Assembly (NCBI GenBank): GCA_001302245.1
Contig: LGYU01000002.1
Span: forward strand, 124,001-188,000
Length of the DNA: 64,000 bases
Direction: 5' to 3'
From: Chitinophagaceae bacterium PMP191F
GTDB lineage: Bacteria > Bacteroidota > Bacteroidia > Chitinophagales > Chitinophagaceae
Shown here: positions 43,565-53,395 of the stretch, piece after piece
How positions within the stretch are numbered: position 1 is the stretch's first letter
How the letters are laid out: every line of letters starts with the position of its first letter
The notes under the pieces: generated by a model
What the model saw: only the letters and a program-made list of their open reading frames with translations
Told to the model about the DNA's origin: nothing
The model's database searches: none
Translations under genes and position numbers: made by a program

Positions 43565-45910
43565 ATGTTACCAGGCCGGCAAGTTACCTTTTTTACCATT
43601 TTCAGATATACCTTCTATTGCCTTTTAGGCTGTATGCTGGTAGTTTCCTGTACCTACCCCAGGAAATACCAGGCCGGAAAACCATTTGTATACAAAACCA
43701 ACATCAACGTGGTAGGGGTTTCCAGCGCTGAAAAAAAGCGTCTGACAGAAAAACTCCAGAACCAGCTGGACGATAGCCTTAAAACCCGCATTGTATCCTA
43801 CGCAGGCGTGTACCGTACCCTGTACAGACCGCCGGCTTTCGATACTTTCAATATCAGCCGGTCGCGCACTTTTATGCGTGCGCTGCTCACGGCGCAGGGC
43901 TATTTTTACCCAACCATTACAGATACATTCCAGATCGATACTGTTAACCAGCAGCAAAGGGTTACCGTGCATTTCCGTGTACAGCCCGGTAAAGTGATCC
44001 GGCTCGATTCTATCGGTTACGATCTCAGCACCCCTATCCTGCAACAACTGGCAATACAGAATCGCGAAAAATCACTACTGAAAAAGAACAATCCTTATAC
44101 ATTGGAATCCATATCTGCCGAACTGGACAGGCTGGTCACCATTTTCCGTAATAATGGCTATTACAAACTCAGCAAGGAGGATCTGTATTGTGAGCCGGAT
44201 ACTGTGGTAGCAGCATTGATTGACCCTACCCTGGATCCGTTTGAACAGATCCGGCTGCTGGATTCATTGCGCAGAAAAAGAGAGAACCCTACCATCAACG
44301 TCACCTTTAAACAACGACGGGTAAAAGACAGCACCCACCTGATGCAGTTCTATATCGGTCGCGTGCGGGTGTATCCCGATCTGTCATTGATTGAAGATTC
44401 TGTTGAATCGCAGAAAGATACAACCTTGCTGGATCACTATTCATTTATTTACAGTTCCAATCGTTTCAAACTACCCTTTATTGCGCGACGTATTGCACTT
44501 AAACCGGGTACACTATATAGTCAAAGTAACTATTTTAAAACAATTAACACCTTTAATCAACTGGGCGCCTGGCAAAATGTGGATCTTCGTTTAGGCGAAC
44601 ATTACGATAGTATTCCCACATTGAATGCCTCATTGCGATTGTATCCTGCCAAAAAGATATTTGCCAACGCCGACCTCGAAGCCAGTCGCAACACCACGGA
44701 TATCATCACTACCGGCCAGTTGTTTGGTATTGGCGTCAACAGCCGTATACTAAACCGAAATGCTTATCGTGAAGCCATACAGACCAGTACCAACGCACGT
44801 TTTGGTATTGAGTTGGGTACACAACTGATCCAGACATTGCAGGTGAGCCTGGCACATAATATTTCATTTCCGCGGTTCATAGCTCCCCGTTCATTGCTGA
44901 ATGCGCTGAACGTAGACGAAACAAAGCTCACTGCTCCCAGAACATTCCTGAATACCAATGCTTCTTATACCAACCGCCGTGATTTTTTTAAAGTACGTTC
45001 CTTTAACACGGCGTTCGGTTATGAGTGGACCAATAATAAAAAACGTACCTGGCAATATATTCCATTCAATTTTGAGTTTACCAACGTTATTAAAACCGAT
45101 AGCCTGGTACGTCTTGAAGAACGCATTCCTTCTTACAGGTTTGCCTTTAACAATGGTTTGATCATTAGTCAGGTGCTAAGTCTCAGTACAGGACGTGAAA
45201 GAGGCAATAAACTTACCCTGTTCAGAACAAGACTGGAAGAAAGTGGCGCGTTGTTTGGTCTTATCAGGAATCTTGAACTGGGCGATCTGCGCCGCTTTAT
45301 TAAACTGGATGGTGAACTGAAACATTATATCAACTACAAACGTTCATCCTGGGCTTTCAGGGCTTACGCCGGTTATGGCTTTGTATATGGTAAAACAGAT
45401 ACCGGCAGCGGGCATATTGTGCGTGAAAACACTTTACCCTTCTTTAAAGCATTTTATGCGGGTGGTCCTTACAGCATGCGTGCATGGCAGATCCGCAAAC
45501 TGGGCCCGGGTTCTGCTACCCTGTACGATCCGCCGGACAGCACCAGCATCGACCGGTTTGGTAATATGCAGATTGAGCTGAATGCCGAATTCAGGTTCAA
45601 CATTACCACTATTGCCGGCATTAAAGTGAACAGTGCGTTGTTTGTTGACATGGGTAATATCTGGAGCAAAGAATTTGATGCCAGTGGTAACAGGATTCCT
45701 GAAGCATCGTTCAAACTGGGCAGATTGTATAAGGATATTGCTATTGGCGGAGGTACCAGTTTACGATTTGATTTCGATTTTTTCATGATACGGCTCGACT
45801 GGGCTTACCAACTTAAAAACCCACGATATTCCAGTATCAATGATGGCTGGTTCCATAATCTTCGCCTGTTCGATGGACAATTCCAATTGGGTATCGGAGC
45901 TCCTTTTTAG
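43565..45910 (+). CDS. BamA/TamA-family Omp85 protein with a lipid-anchored N-terminus (TamL-like)
   Basis: A 781-aa outer-membrane protein. The signal peptide has a lipobox (LLGCMLVVSC, Cys29), which TamA and BamA of proteobacteria lack. The Bacteroidota variant with this feature is called TamL. POTRA domains follow (VYKTNINVVGVSSAEKKRLT, AQGYFYPTITDTFQI, FRNNGYYKLSKEDLYC). The C-terminal Omp85 barrel carries FFKAFYAGGPYSMRAWQI (L6 loop), FNITTIAGIKVNSALFVDMG and a terminal Phe (FQLGIGAPF). It acts in outer-membrane protein insertion with a TamB-like partner. The gene is divergent from the methyltransferase gene, with a 21-bp gap. Confidence 0.92.
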   Translation: MLPGRQVTFFTIFRYTFYCLLGCMLVVSCTYPRKYQAGKPFVYKTNINVVGVSSAEKKRLTEKLQNQLDDSLKTRIVSYAGVYRTLYRPPAFDTFNISRSRTFMRALLTAQGYFYPTITDTFQIDTVNQQQRVTVHFRVQPGKVIRLDSIGYDLSTPILQQLAIQNREKSLLKKNNPYTLESISAELDRLVTIFRNNGYYKLSKEDLYCEPDTVVAALIDPTLDPFEQIRLLDSLRRKRENPTINVTFKQRRVKDSTHLMQFYIGRVRVYPDLSLIEDSVESQKDTTLLDHYSFIYSSNRFKLPFIARRIALKPGTLYSQSNYFKTINTFNQLGAWQNVDLRLGEHYDSIPTLNASLRLYPAKKIFANADLEASRNTTDIITTGQLFGIGVNSRILNRNAYREAIQTSTNARFGIELGTQLIQTLQVSLAHNISFPRFIAPRSLLNALNVDETKLTAPRTFLNTNASYTNRRDFFKVRSFNTAFGYEWTNNKKRTWQYIPFNFEFTNVIKTDSLVRLEERIPSYRFAFNNGLIISQVLSLSTGRERGNKLTLFRTRLEESGALFGLIRNLELGDLRRFIKLDGELKHYINYKRSSWAFRAYAGYGFVYGKTDTGSGHIVRENTLPFFKAFYAGGPYSMRAWQIRKLGPGSATLYDPPDSTSIDRFGNMQIELNAEFRFNITTIAGIKVNSALFVDMGNIWSKEFDASGNRIPEASFKLGRLYKDIAIGGGTSLRFDFDFFMIRLDWAYQLKNPRYSSINDGWFHNLRLFDGQFQLGIGAPF

Positions 45911-46165
45911 AGAGCGGTTGCTGACGTGATTTTGTAATCGTGAGTGTCAGCGATGAGTAGTGAGCGATCACTGTTATTGCTACCTGTATTTTTTGTATAA
46001 GGTGAAAAGTAAGACATGAATCGTAACCGTCAATCGTGCGTTGATCACTGCTATTCATAATAATCCAACAAATAGCCATCAAATCATCAAGTCGTTTAGC
46101 AATCAACCAGCATTTCAAATTACCACATTCTCAGATTTTCAAATTGCCCTCAGCCTCCTCAACCC
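45911..46165. repeat. Dispersed degenerate intergenic repeat B-related text
   Basis: Contains gagtagtgagcgatcac, aatccaacaaatagccat, catcaaatcatcaag and attctcagattttcaaat, which recur in inverted or direct form at 46860-47010 and elsewhere. Non-coding. Confidence 0.6.
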
Positions 46166-46858
46166 TCACTTTCCCATTACTTCCTTAATCCATGCTTCTG
46201 CTTCTGTCATGGTCATAGAGCTATCCAGGGAAAACTCACCAATGCGCGTACGACAAAGCCTGCTCAGGTAAGCACCGCATCCCAATGCTTTACCATAATC
46301 GTTTGCCAGACTTCTGATATAGGTACCGGTAGAACAAACCACCCTGAAATACACCACAGGCATTTCTATCCTGGTAATCTCAAATTCTTTAATGGTGATC
46401 TTACGTGGTTCCAGTTCTACATGCTCTCCCCTGCGCGCCAGTTCATACACACGTTTGCCATCTTTTTTGATCGCTGAGTGAATGGGTGGCACCTGTAGGA
46501 TTTCGCCGGTAAACTGCCGGGTGGCTTCGTGTAATTGTTCAACAGTAATACCAGTGCTATCACCTTGTGGAACAGGCTCGCTTTCCAGGTCGTAGGTAGG
46601 TGTTGTAGCGCCCAGGGTAAACGAACCGGTATATTCTTTTTCCCGCGCCATGTATTCATTGATACGTTTGGTATACTTACCGGTACACAGGATCAGCAAA
46701 CCGGTAGCCAGAGGATCAAGTGTACCTGCATGTCCTACCTTTTTGATTTTGATCATAGACCTGATCTTTCTTACCACGTCAAAAGAGGTCCATTCCAGTG
46801 GTTTATTGATCAGTAAAACTTTCCCGTCTGCAAAAATGCTGGTTATTGTATTTTCCAC
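46166..46858 (-). CDS. truB: tRNA pseudouridine(55) synthase
   Basis: A 230-aa enzyme making Psi55 in the T loop of tRNAs. The catalytic Asp48 is in VGHAGTLDPLATGLL, with TSFDVVRKIRSMIKI, the TruB-type QVPPIHSAIKKDGKRVYELA and CSTGTYIRSLANDYGKALGC. The start is GTG (46858). A TATCTTCG promoter box ends 4 nt before this codon, which would make the mRNA leaderless. Length and motif order are normal. Confidence 0.95.
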   Translation of the reverse strand: MENTITSIFADGKVLLINKPLEWTSFDVVRKIRSMIKIKKVGHAGTLDPLATGLLILCTGKYTKRINEYMAREKEYTGSFTLGATTPTYDLESEPVPQGDSTGITVEQLHEATRQFTGEILQVPPIHSAIKKDGKRVYELARRGEHVELEPRKITIKEFEITRIEMPVVYFRVVCSTGTYIRSLANDYGKALGCGAYLSRLCRTRIGEFSLDSSMTMTEAEAWIKEVMGK

Positions 46859-46862
46859 GCCG

Positions 46863-46896
46863 CGAAGATAAGCAATCGTAAGCCGTGAGGCGTCAA
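46863..46896 (-). promoter_or_regulatory. truB promoter candidate
   Basis: TATCTTCG (46870-46863), with TTG (46896-46894) 23 nt further upstream, a spacer 2-4 nt longer than ideal. Only 4 nt separate the box from the GTG start. Confidence 0.45.
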
Positions 46897-47014
46897 TCGA
46901 GAGTTGATCACTGCGATTGATAACAATCCAACAATTTAACCATCAAACCATCTTAGAGGCATTTTCAAATTCCCGCATTCTCAAATTTCAAATTGACTTC
47001 AGTAGCCATCACCT

Positions 47015-48361
47015 CTAAATAGCCTGTCTTGCCTTCAGCTCCAGATATTTATTCACTGTATCAACGGTCAGGTTCTGAGGCGTAGAAAGAATAGTGAAAA
47101 TACCGTGTTGCTGCAGTTCTTTTACAATCAGTCTTTTTTCATAGACAAACTTTTCGGCAATGGTCCTGATGTACAACGATTCTATATCATTGGCAGGCTG
47201 TTCTGTAAGCTGTTGTAGTTCAGTATTCTCAAAAAATACGACAAGTACCAGGTGATTGCGTGCAATGCTGCGGATATAAGGCAACTGGCGCTGCAATCCG
47301 GACAATGATTCAAAATTGGTGAACAGTACGATCAGGCTGCGCTGTGTAATACGTGTGCGCACAAGTGCATACAATTTTTCAAAATCACTTTCCAGGAACT
47401 TTGTCTGTTGGTTATACAGTGTTTCCAGGATATTACCCATTTGCGAAGCCTTGCGATCGGCAGGTAATACCTGTCCTATCTGTTCTGAAAATGTGATCAG
47501 GCCGGCCCTATCTTGTCTTATCAATGCTACACGAGATAAGATCAGGGTAGCATTAATGGCATAATCCAGCAGCGTCATACCTTCAAAAGGCATTTTCATA
47601 ACACGGCCTTTGTCAATAATACAGTATACCTGCTGACTGCGTTCATCTGTAAAATTATTCACCATCAGTTGTCCGCCTTTGCGGGCTGTGGCTTTCCAGT
47701 TGATGCTGCGGATATCATCACCAGTTACATATTCTTTGATTTGTTCAAACTCAAGACTATGACCGATCTTCCGGATTTTACGACTTCCGGCTTCTGAAAG
47801 ATTGTTGGAATAGGCCAGTAATTCAAACTGGCGCAATGCCAGGTAGGAAGGCAATACCCTTACCATTTGTGGTTGCTCCACCTTGATGCGTCTTACCAGC
47901 AAACAAAGAGGGCTTCTTACAAATACATTGATATCGTTGAACTGGTATTCACCCCGCTCTACCGGTCGTAAAGTATACTCCAATTCCTTTTCTTCACCGC
48001 CGGCCATGGAAGTATGCAACAAAAAATCCCGTTGCTGAAACTGTACCGGTATTTCATCCAGCACACGTACATCCGTACGGAATGAATAACCATTCTTCAA
48101 TAAGATTTGAACCTTATTATGATCCCCGTTGCTGAAACGATCTGCTGACTTGCGTTCCGCCTTCAGAATATTGGCTCTTAAAAACAGCACCACATAATCC
48201 AGTAAAATCAGTGCAATAAAGAAGAACAGTATCAGCAGCATAATGCGATACATCCATTCCCAGTTGAACGAAACAATAAAACCGGCAATGATCACCGCAA
48301 ACGCTGTGTAAAAACGGCGTGTAAAAAACAACGGTTGTATATAACGACGATAAAAAGACAT
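47015..48361 (-). CDS. DUF58 domain protein (von Willebrand A-like)
   Basis: A 448-aa protein. Two N-terminal transmembrane helices (AVIIAGFIVSFNWEW, LLILFFFIALILLDYVVLFL) precede a beta-rich domain, and a DUF58 core follows (GDDIRSINWKATARKGGQLM) with a VWA-like part (QVYCIIDKGRVMKM, EGMTLLDYAINATLIL). It is the second partner of the MoxR ATPase, which starts 10 bp upstream. These pairs act in envelope assembly or metal-cofactor insertion; the substrate here is unknown. It is the last gene of the five-gene minus-strand operon. Confidence 0.9.
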   Translation of the reverse strand: MSFYRRYIQPLFFTRRFYTAFAVIIAGFIVSFNWEWMYRIMLLILFFFIALILLDYVVLFLRANILKAERKSADRFSNGDHNKVQILLKNGYSFRTDVRVLDEIPVQFQQRDFLLHTSMAGGEEKELEYTLRPVERGEYQFNDINVFVRSPLCLLVRRIKVEQPQMVRVLPSYLALRQFELLAYSNNLSEAGSRKIRKIGHSLEFEQIKEYVTGDDIRSINWKATARKGGQLMVNNFTDERSQQVYCIIDKGRVMKMPFEGMTLLDYAINATLILSRVALIRQDRAGLITFSEQIGQVLPADRKASQMGNILETLYNQQTKFLESDFEKLYALVRTRITQRSLIVLFTNFESLSGLQRQLPYIRSIARNHLVLVVFFENTELQQLTEQPANDIESLYIRTIAEKFVYEKRLIVKELQQHGIFTILSTPQNLTVDTVNKYLELKARQAI

Positions 48362-48370
48362 AGTTAGTGA

Positions 48371-49348
48371 TTACCGGGGTACTTCAATGCCGTGTATGAT
48401 TTGGCTGATCACATCATCTGTACTGCTGCCTTCCATTTCCTTTTCGGGTGTAAGCACAATACGGTGACGCAATACAGCAGGCGTAACATAGATAATATCA
48501 TCCGGCGTTACAAAATCACGATCACGCATAGCAGCAAGTGCTTTGGCACTATTCAATATACCAATAGAAGCCCTTGGTGAAGCGCCAAGGTAAATAGATT
48601 TATGATAACGTGTATTGCCTACAATAGTGGTAATAAAATGAATAAGTTTTTCTTCCACGTGTATAGTGCGTACCTGTTTGCGCAGGTCTTCAATTTGCTG
48701 CGGTGTTAATACAGTTACTACCTGCTCTACCATACTGTTCAGTCCCAGTTGGTGATGATTGGCTACAATGCGCGATTCCTGTTCCTGGGTAGGATACGTA
48801 ACATTGATCTTGAACAGGAAACGGTCCAACTGTGCTTCCGGCAGGTGATAGGTGCCTTCCTGCTCAACAGGGTTCTGCGTAGCCACTACCATAAAAGGGG
48901 TAGCCAGGCTATAGGTCTGCCCATCTACTGTTACCTGTCTTTCTTCCATTACTTCAAACAAGGCCGACTGTGTTTTGGCCGGTGCGCGGTTGATCTCATC
49001 GATCAACACAATATTGCTGAAGATAGGTCCCTGCTTAAACAGGAAAGCACTTTCTTTCGGATTAAAAATGGATGTTCCCAATACATCACTGGGCATCAGG
49101 TCGGGCGTAAACTGTATACGCGAAAAACCTACTGCAATACTTTTGCTGAGCAGTTTGGCCGTTAATGTTTTGGCTACACCCGGTACTCCTTCTATCAACA
49201 CATGCCCGTCTGACAACACCGCAGCCAGTAACAATTCAATCATTTGTTCCTGTCCTACTATCACTTTGCCGATCTCCTGTTTTAAATTATCAACAGATTG
49301 CTGCAGGGAACTCAGGTCGGTTCTTTGCTGAAAAAAGTTCTCTTCCAT
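48371..49348 (-). CDS. MoxR family AAA+ ATPase
   Basis: A 325-aa ATPase with Walker A GVPGVAKT (residues 54-61), Walker B VLIDEINRAPAKTQSALFEV, the sensor-1 FMVVATQNPVEQEGTYHLPE, and the C-terminal YLGASPRASIGILNSAKALA. The MoxR group works as a chaperone for a VWA/DUF58 partner, encoded 9 bp downstream. It lies 2 bp after the DUF4350 gene and is probably translationally coupled. Confidence 0.95.
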   Translation of the reverse strand: MEENFFQQRTDLSSLQQSVDNLKQEIGKVIVGQEQMIELLLAAVLSDGHVLIEGVPGVAKTLTAKLLSKSIAVGFSRIQFTPDLMPSDVLGTSIFNPKESAFLFKQGPIFSNIVLIDEINRAPAKTQSALFEVMEERQVTVDGQTYSLATPFMVVATQNPVEQEGTYHLPEAQLDRFLFKINVTYPTQEQESRIVANHHQLGLNSMVEQVVTVLTPQQIEDLRKQVRTIHVEEKLIHFITTIVGNTRYHKSIYLGASPRASIGILNSAKALAAMRDRDFVTPDDIIYVTPAVLRHRIVLTPEKEMEGSSTDDVISQIIHGIEVPR

Positions 49349-49350
49349 TA

Positions 49351-50580
49351 TTATGTATGTTTATAAAAGTTCTCGAATTTCTGATTCAGGGTTAATAACA
49401 TTTCATCCGGTACTGCATTTTCGTCCTGTATATACCGGATGTGATACAACAGATCTTTTATAGCTGCACGGTCGTAACCACTTTTATATGCCAGCCGGTG
49501 TTCAAAATCTTCATCTGCCACGGCTGTACGGATATTGTAACGCGTACGCACATAGTCCATAAAATGCGCAGTCATTTTCTGGGCAAGATTCTTATTATCC
49601 CTGCGCTGAAAATACAAACGACCAATAGTCTTTACAAAATCAAGCGATGCATTTTTAAGCGGTTGTACAACGGGTATCATACGCTGTCTGCGTTTAGATT
49701 CAAACACATACACAATAGCCAGCAATGCCAGCAAACACCAGAAAGCCACATTAAATCCTCTTTGTTTTAATATCCAGCCCAGTGCAGAAAAACCACCACC
49801 GCTACTACCATCACCATTGCTATGATAGCGAAAATAGTCATCCCACAAAATGTATTGTGTACCCGCAGGCAGGTAGGAGAACACTTCATCGTAATATGCT
49901 TTGTTATCCTTGTGCAGCAGGAAGAAATTACTTAGTGCCAATGGCGCCAGGTGAATATACAGGGAGCCGCCGCCTTCGTAAGTGAACCGTACAAAATCAG
50001 CCCTGCCATTGTTATCTCTTCCTAAAACAGTTGTAATGGAAGAATCTATGGACGAGAAATAATTATCCCTGGCATCACCCGGATAAGTAAAAGAATGAAC
50101 ATTGTTTGTTACCGGATCTGTAACACTGACATTTAATGAGTCAAAAAAATTATAGTAACCGGAAGAATAGCCCGTTTTCAACCGCAGCGTATCCAGCAGG
50201 TTTTCACCAATACGAAACGCCGAAATAAATACATTACGTCCCTGCCCTACCATTGACAGTATTGCGTTCAGTTCTTTTTCATCGGGCAATACAGTCTGGC
50301 CAATGATAATATAACTAGTTTTATTGGCGCTGTATTGCAGATCATCTTCTGATGATTCATGTACAGTAAAAGAACGGTAACGATCGGGAGAACGTTTATT
50401 GAGTGCTACTCTGGCATGCGGGAAAACATGCTGAAGATTTTCATACGCATAAAAAGTACCATAGGGAATTTTATCGCTGCGCCACAGTGTAAGGCGTTTA
50501 TTCAACGTTTTATCATTGCCGCTGCACCCTGCCAGGAGTACCAACAGCAATAACCCGGGAAAATATAATAAAATACGCAT
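49351..50580 (-). CDS. DUF4350 domain lipoprotein
   Basis: A 409-aa protein with a lipobox (LLLVLLAGC, Cys19). The N-terminal DUF4350 domain covers about 35-240 (SDKIPYGTFYAYENLQHVFP, SYIIIGQTVLPDEKELNAIL, GRNVFISAFRIGENLLDT). One transmembrane helix follows (NVAFWCLLALLAIVYVFESK), and then a cytoplasmic helical tail. It occurs in MoxR/DUF58 operons of Bacteroidota. Its ATG overlaps the TGA of the DUF4129 gene (TGATG), a coupling sign. The role is inferred only from context. Confidence 0.85.
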   Translation of the reverse strand: MRILLYFPGLLLLVLLAGCSGNDKTLNKRLTLWRSDKIPYGTFYAYENLQHVFPHARVALNKRSPDRYRSFTVHESSEDDLQYSANKTSYIIIGQTVLPDEKELNAILSMVGQGRNVFISAFRIGENLLDTLRLKTGYSSGYYNFFDSLNVSVTDPVTNNVHSFTYPGDARDNYFSSIDSSITTVLGRDNNGRADFVRFTYEGGGSLYIHLAPLALSNFFLLHKDNKAYYDEVFSYLPAGTQYILWDDYFRYHSNGDGSSGGGFSALGWILKQRGFNVAFWCLLALLAIVYVFESKRRQRMIPVVQPLKNASLDFVKTIGRLYFQRRDNKNLAQKMTAHFMDYVRTRYNIRTAVADEDFEHRLAYKSGYDRAAIKDLLYHIRYIQDENAVPDEMLLTLNQKFENFYKHT

Positions 50581-51332
50581 CAGTAGTTCAGCACTTTAAA
50601 AAAGCCAAGAAATTGATCGTGTATCATGGTAAACTGCTCATTGGTCAGCGCAAACTCACCATACCATACATAGTCATAGGCACGGGTTAAAAAACGGAAT
50701 TCACGCGCATGACCATGCGGTGTAACCTGCAACTGGTAATCGTTGTTGGTAGCCTGCGCATGATACCGTATCCAACCTTTCGCATCCAGCTTGTGCAATG
50801 TTTGCAGGTACAGATAGCGAACCGCCATACGATGATCGCCGGCAGCAATGGCTTTCTGCAACGCCTCGTCCAGGTTCACTTCATGAATATCGCCTGCATC
50901 CCCGCCATCTGCGTTTTTCAGTTTGCGCGATGTACGGGACATATACAGATTGTTCACAATGATAATGCGGTACAGGATAAACAGCAACAATCCTCCCAGT
51001 AGAACATATCCTATAGAGCGAACCGCTTCACTGCTGAAAAACTCAGCAATATAATCCCAGAGAGATTTTCCGGTTCTTACAGGTTTTTCTTTCCAGTATT
51101 CAGGATCATTGGCATATTCAAATTTCTTATCCTGTTTCATGGCATGTACCACAGAATCCGGAACCACGCGCATTACAGGTGCAGCCGAAACAATATCTGT
51201 TTCATTGGTTACCTGCTCCTCATCGTCAACATCTTCCGCAGGTGCTGCCACCACAGCAGTATCAATATACTCCTGCGCTGCAACACGTGTACAGGCCAGT
51301 AACAGTAAAAAGCATATCACAATTCTGTTCAT
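50580..51332 (-). CDS. DUF4129-type membrane protein
   Basis: A 250-aa protein. The start at 51332 opens a signal peptide (MNRIVICFLLLLACTRVAAQ); 19 in-frame codons before it are not conserved. An acidic exported segment (EDVDDEEQVTNETDI) precedes one transmembrane helix (SIGYVLLGGLLLFILYRIII). The C-terminal DUF4129 domain has NLDEALQKAIAAGDHRMAVR and RYLYLQTLHKLDAKGWI. In this operon class it is an envelope partner of the MoxR/DUF58 pair. Function unknown. Confidence 0.85.
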   Translation of the reverse strand: MNRIVICFLLLLACTRVAAQEYIDTAVVAAPAEDVDDEEQVTNETDIVSAAPVMRVVPDSVVHAMKQDKKFEYANDPEYWKEKPVRTGKSLWDYIAEFFSSEAVRSIGYVLLGGLLLFILYRIIIVNNLYMSRTSRKLKNADGGDAGDIHEVNLDEALQKAIAAGDHRMAVRYLYLQTLHKLDAKGWIRYHAQATNNDYQLQVTPHGHAREFRFLTRAYDYVWYGEFALTNEQFTMIHDQFLGFFKVLNY

Positions 51333-51409
51333 GTAAGCCCCGTTGTTTTGCTTCCGCAACTTCATGTTGATCATGAGATGCATCAGCATGGAATATTTTC
51401 AAATTTGTT

Positions 51410-52372
51410 TTATGATACAGTGCCCGGCAGTTGTAGTTTCCTGGCAACACGGTATGGATACCATACAAAATACCACATAATAAAGCTGAATGATGAAACC
51501 AGGATGGATATACTGATCCATTTGGGCATGGTAGAATATCGTGTAATATAGCCTTCCAGGAAGGCTGCTGCAATAAATACCGGTACCAGTCCTATCATCA
51601 GTTTAAGACCTGCTTTGGCACCCAGCTTCAGCGAATCTATCCTCTTGTGCGTTCCGGGGAACAGAATACTGTTTCCCAGTATAAAGCCGGCACCACCTGC
51701 AATGATAATAGCCGATATTTCCAGTGTTCCATGTACCCAGATCACCAACACCGACTGCCATCCCAGTCCCTTTGCAAAGAACATATACTGAAATGCGCCC
51801 AGCATAACACCGTTCTGGAACAACATCCATGCAGAACCTATTGACAGTACAATACCAAATACAAAAACACCAAAAGCCACCTTAATGTTGTTCAATGCAA
51901 TACCCAGGAACATAGATATTTTATCATTGTCCTTATATACACCAAACGGATCGCCTTTGGCAATATTCTCTTCCGTCATTTCAACATAATTATCGCCCAG
52001 TACACCGCGGATAAACGTCTCATCATGCGAAGCTGAAAAAGCGGCCATTATAGCAAACAGCGTAAATATTACAAACGAACACAACAGTTCACGACGGTAT
52101 TTGTAGGCTACCAGTGGCAGCTCTGTTTTCCAGAAACGTGTAAAGCGAGAAGATTCCTCGCGTTTGTTCTTATAAATGCCCAGGTAAATTTTAGATGCCA
52201 GCCCGTTGAGATAAGTAGTGACCTTGCTTTGAGGATAAAAGGTTTTGGCATAGCCCAGGTCATTCACCAGTTCTGTAAATTGCTGTGCCATTTCATCCGG
52301 GTCGCGGGCAGCCTCATATTGATACTGCTTCCACTTTTCAATGTTCTTTTTCAGGAAAAGGCCTTCTCTCAC
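51410..52372 (-). CDS. SpoIIM-like (stage II sporulation protein M) membrane protein
   Basis: A 320-aa integral membrane protein that starts with GTG. A cytoplasmic helical N-terminus (MREGLFLKKNIEKWKQYQYE) is followed by about six transmembrane helices: SFVIFTLFAIMAAFSA, NIKVAFGVFVFGIVLSIGSA, GTLEISAIIIAGGAGFILGN, LMIGLVPVFIAAAFLEGYI and ISILVSSFSFIMWYF. The VHGTLEISAIIIAGGAG word is the family signature. The name does not imply spores. It is the first gene of the MoxR operon and divergent from RDD, as in many Bacteroidota. Confidence 0.92.
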   Translation of the reverse strand: MREGLFLKKNIEKWKQYQYEAARDPDEMAQQFTELVNDLGYAKTFYPQSKVTTYLNGLASKIYLGIYKNKREESSRFTRFWKTELPLVAYKYRRELLCSFVIFTLFAIMAAFSASHDETFIRGVLGDNYVEMTEENIAKGDPFGVYKDNDKISMFLGIALNNIKVAFGVFVFGIVLSIGSAWMLFQNGVMLGAFQYMFFAKGLGWQSVLVIWVHGTLEISAIIIAGGAGFILGNSILFPGTHKRIDSLKLGAKAGLKLMIGLVPVFIAAAFLEGYITRYSTMPKWISISILVSSFSFIMWYFVWYPYRVARKLQLPGTVS

Positions 52373-52546
52373 AGGTTATTTTTTTATTGTTTATGGCTGC
52401 CGGTTAAAAATAAAAACGATTATTTTGACGATTAAATATAATAGTTAAATTTAGAACGTTTATTATTTGGAAGTACGAATTTTAGCCGTGAAACACAGGA
52501 TTTTACATTTCGCACTTCATATTTTGGATTTTATTATTTATTGACC

Positions 52547-53296
52547 ATGCTGCTGGTTAAATTAGATACTGGTTTTAATATAGAGGTGGAATTTCCCATC
52601 TCACCTTTCCATAAACGCCTTTTTGCGTGGTTTATTGATTCATTTATATGCTGGATCTATATCCGCATTATGCAGGAATTGGTAAATTTTAATTCTGACT
52701 GGAACTGGGTGTCCATTGTAGCCGGTCTGCCTCTCTTGTTCTACCACGTGGTAAGTGAGATCACCATGAACGGGCAGAGCATTGGCAAAAAAGTAATGCG
52801 TATCAAGGTCATTACCGAAGAGGGCGGTCAACCCAGCATTGGCCAGTACATTATCCGCTGGCTGTTCAGAACAGTGGATTTTGCCGTTTGGATCTTTATT
52901 GCTGCCATCTTAGGCACCCTGCCCTGGTGGTCGTTTCCGGTAGGTTTCCTGGGACTGGCCTGCGTTATCCTGACCCCCAAATCGCAACGCATTGGCGACC
53001 TGGTAGCAGGAACGATCCTGATTGACCTTAAAAACCGTACTTCCTGGGAGGATACAGTATTTACAGAAGTAGAAGACACCTATAAGCCACGCTATCCGCA
53101 GGTAATGCAATTGAGCGACCGGGACATTAACACGCTTAAAAGCATTATTGAAACCATCCGCCGTAAAAATGATTATGAACTGGCCATGCGTATTGCAGAC
53201 CGTATCAAATCAAAACTGAAAATGGATACCGACCAGGATTCCCCTGAGTTTTTACAAACGCTGCTGAAAGATTACAACTACTATTCAACAAGGTAG
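52547..53296 (+). CDS. RDD family membrane protein
   Basis: A 249-aa protein from the ATG at 52547 (MLLVKLDTGFNIEVEFPISP); an earlier TTG is not needed. The RDD domain has RLFAWFIDSFICWIYIRIMQ (Arg-Asp pair), GQSIGKKVMRIKVITEEGG and SQRIGDLVAGTILI, with about four transmembrane helices. The C-terminal cytoplasmic part is helical and basic (TLKSIIETIRRKNDYELAMR). RDD proteins are small membrane proteins, some with transport roles. It is divergent from the SpoIIM-MoxR operon, a conserved pairing. A strong terminator follows. Confidence 0.92.
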   Translation: MLLVKLDTGFNIEVEFPISPFHKRLFAWFIDSFICWIYIRIMQELVNFNSDWNWVSIVAGLPLLFYHVVSEITMNGQSIGKKVMRIKVITEEGGQPSIGQYIIRWLFRTVDFAVWIFIAAILGTLPWWSFPVGFLGLACVILTPKSQRIGDLVAGTILIDLKNRTSWEDTVFTEVEDTYKPRYPQVMQLSDRDINTLKSIIETIRRKNDYELAMRIADRIKSKLKMDTDQDSPEFLQTLLKDYNYYSTR

Positions 53297-53313
53297 ATCC
53301 GGTTCAAAATATC

Positions 53314-53349
53314 AAAGCCCCGGCTGGTAAATTAACGGCCGGGGCTTTT
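53314..53349 (+). terminator. Terminator of the RDD gene
   Basis: An 11-bp stem AAAGCCCCGGC / GCCGGGGCTTT ending in TTTTAG lies 18 bp after the stop. It also faces the convergent DUF5362 array. Confidence 0.88.
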
Positions 53350-53395
53350 AGTTTCCGGACTTTATATCCGTATTAGATAATATTATATTGGTATT

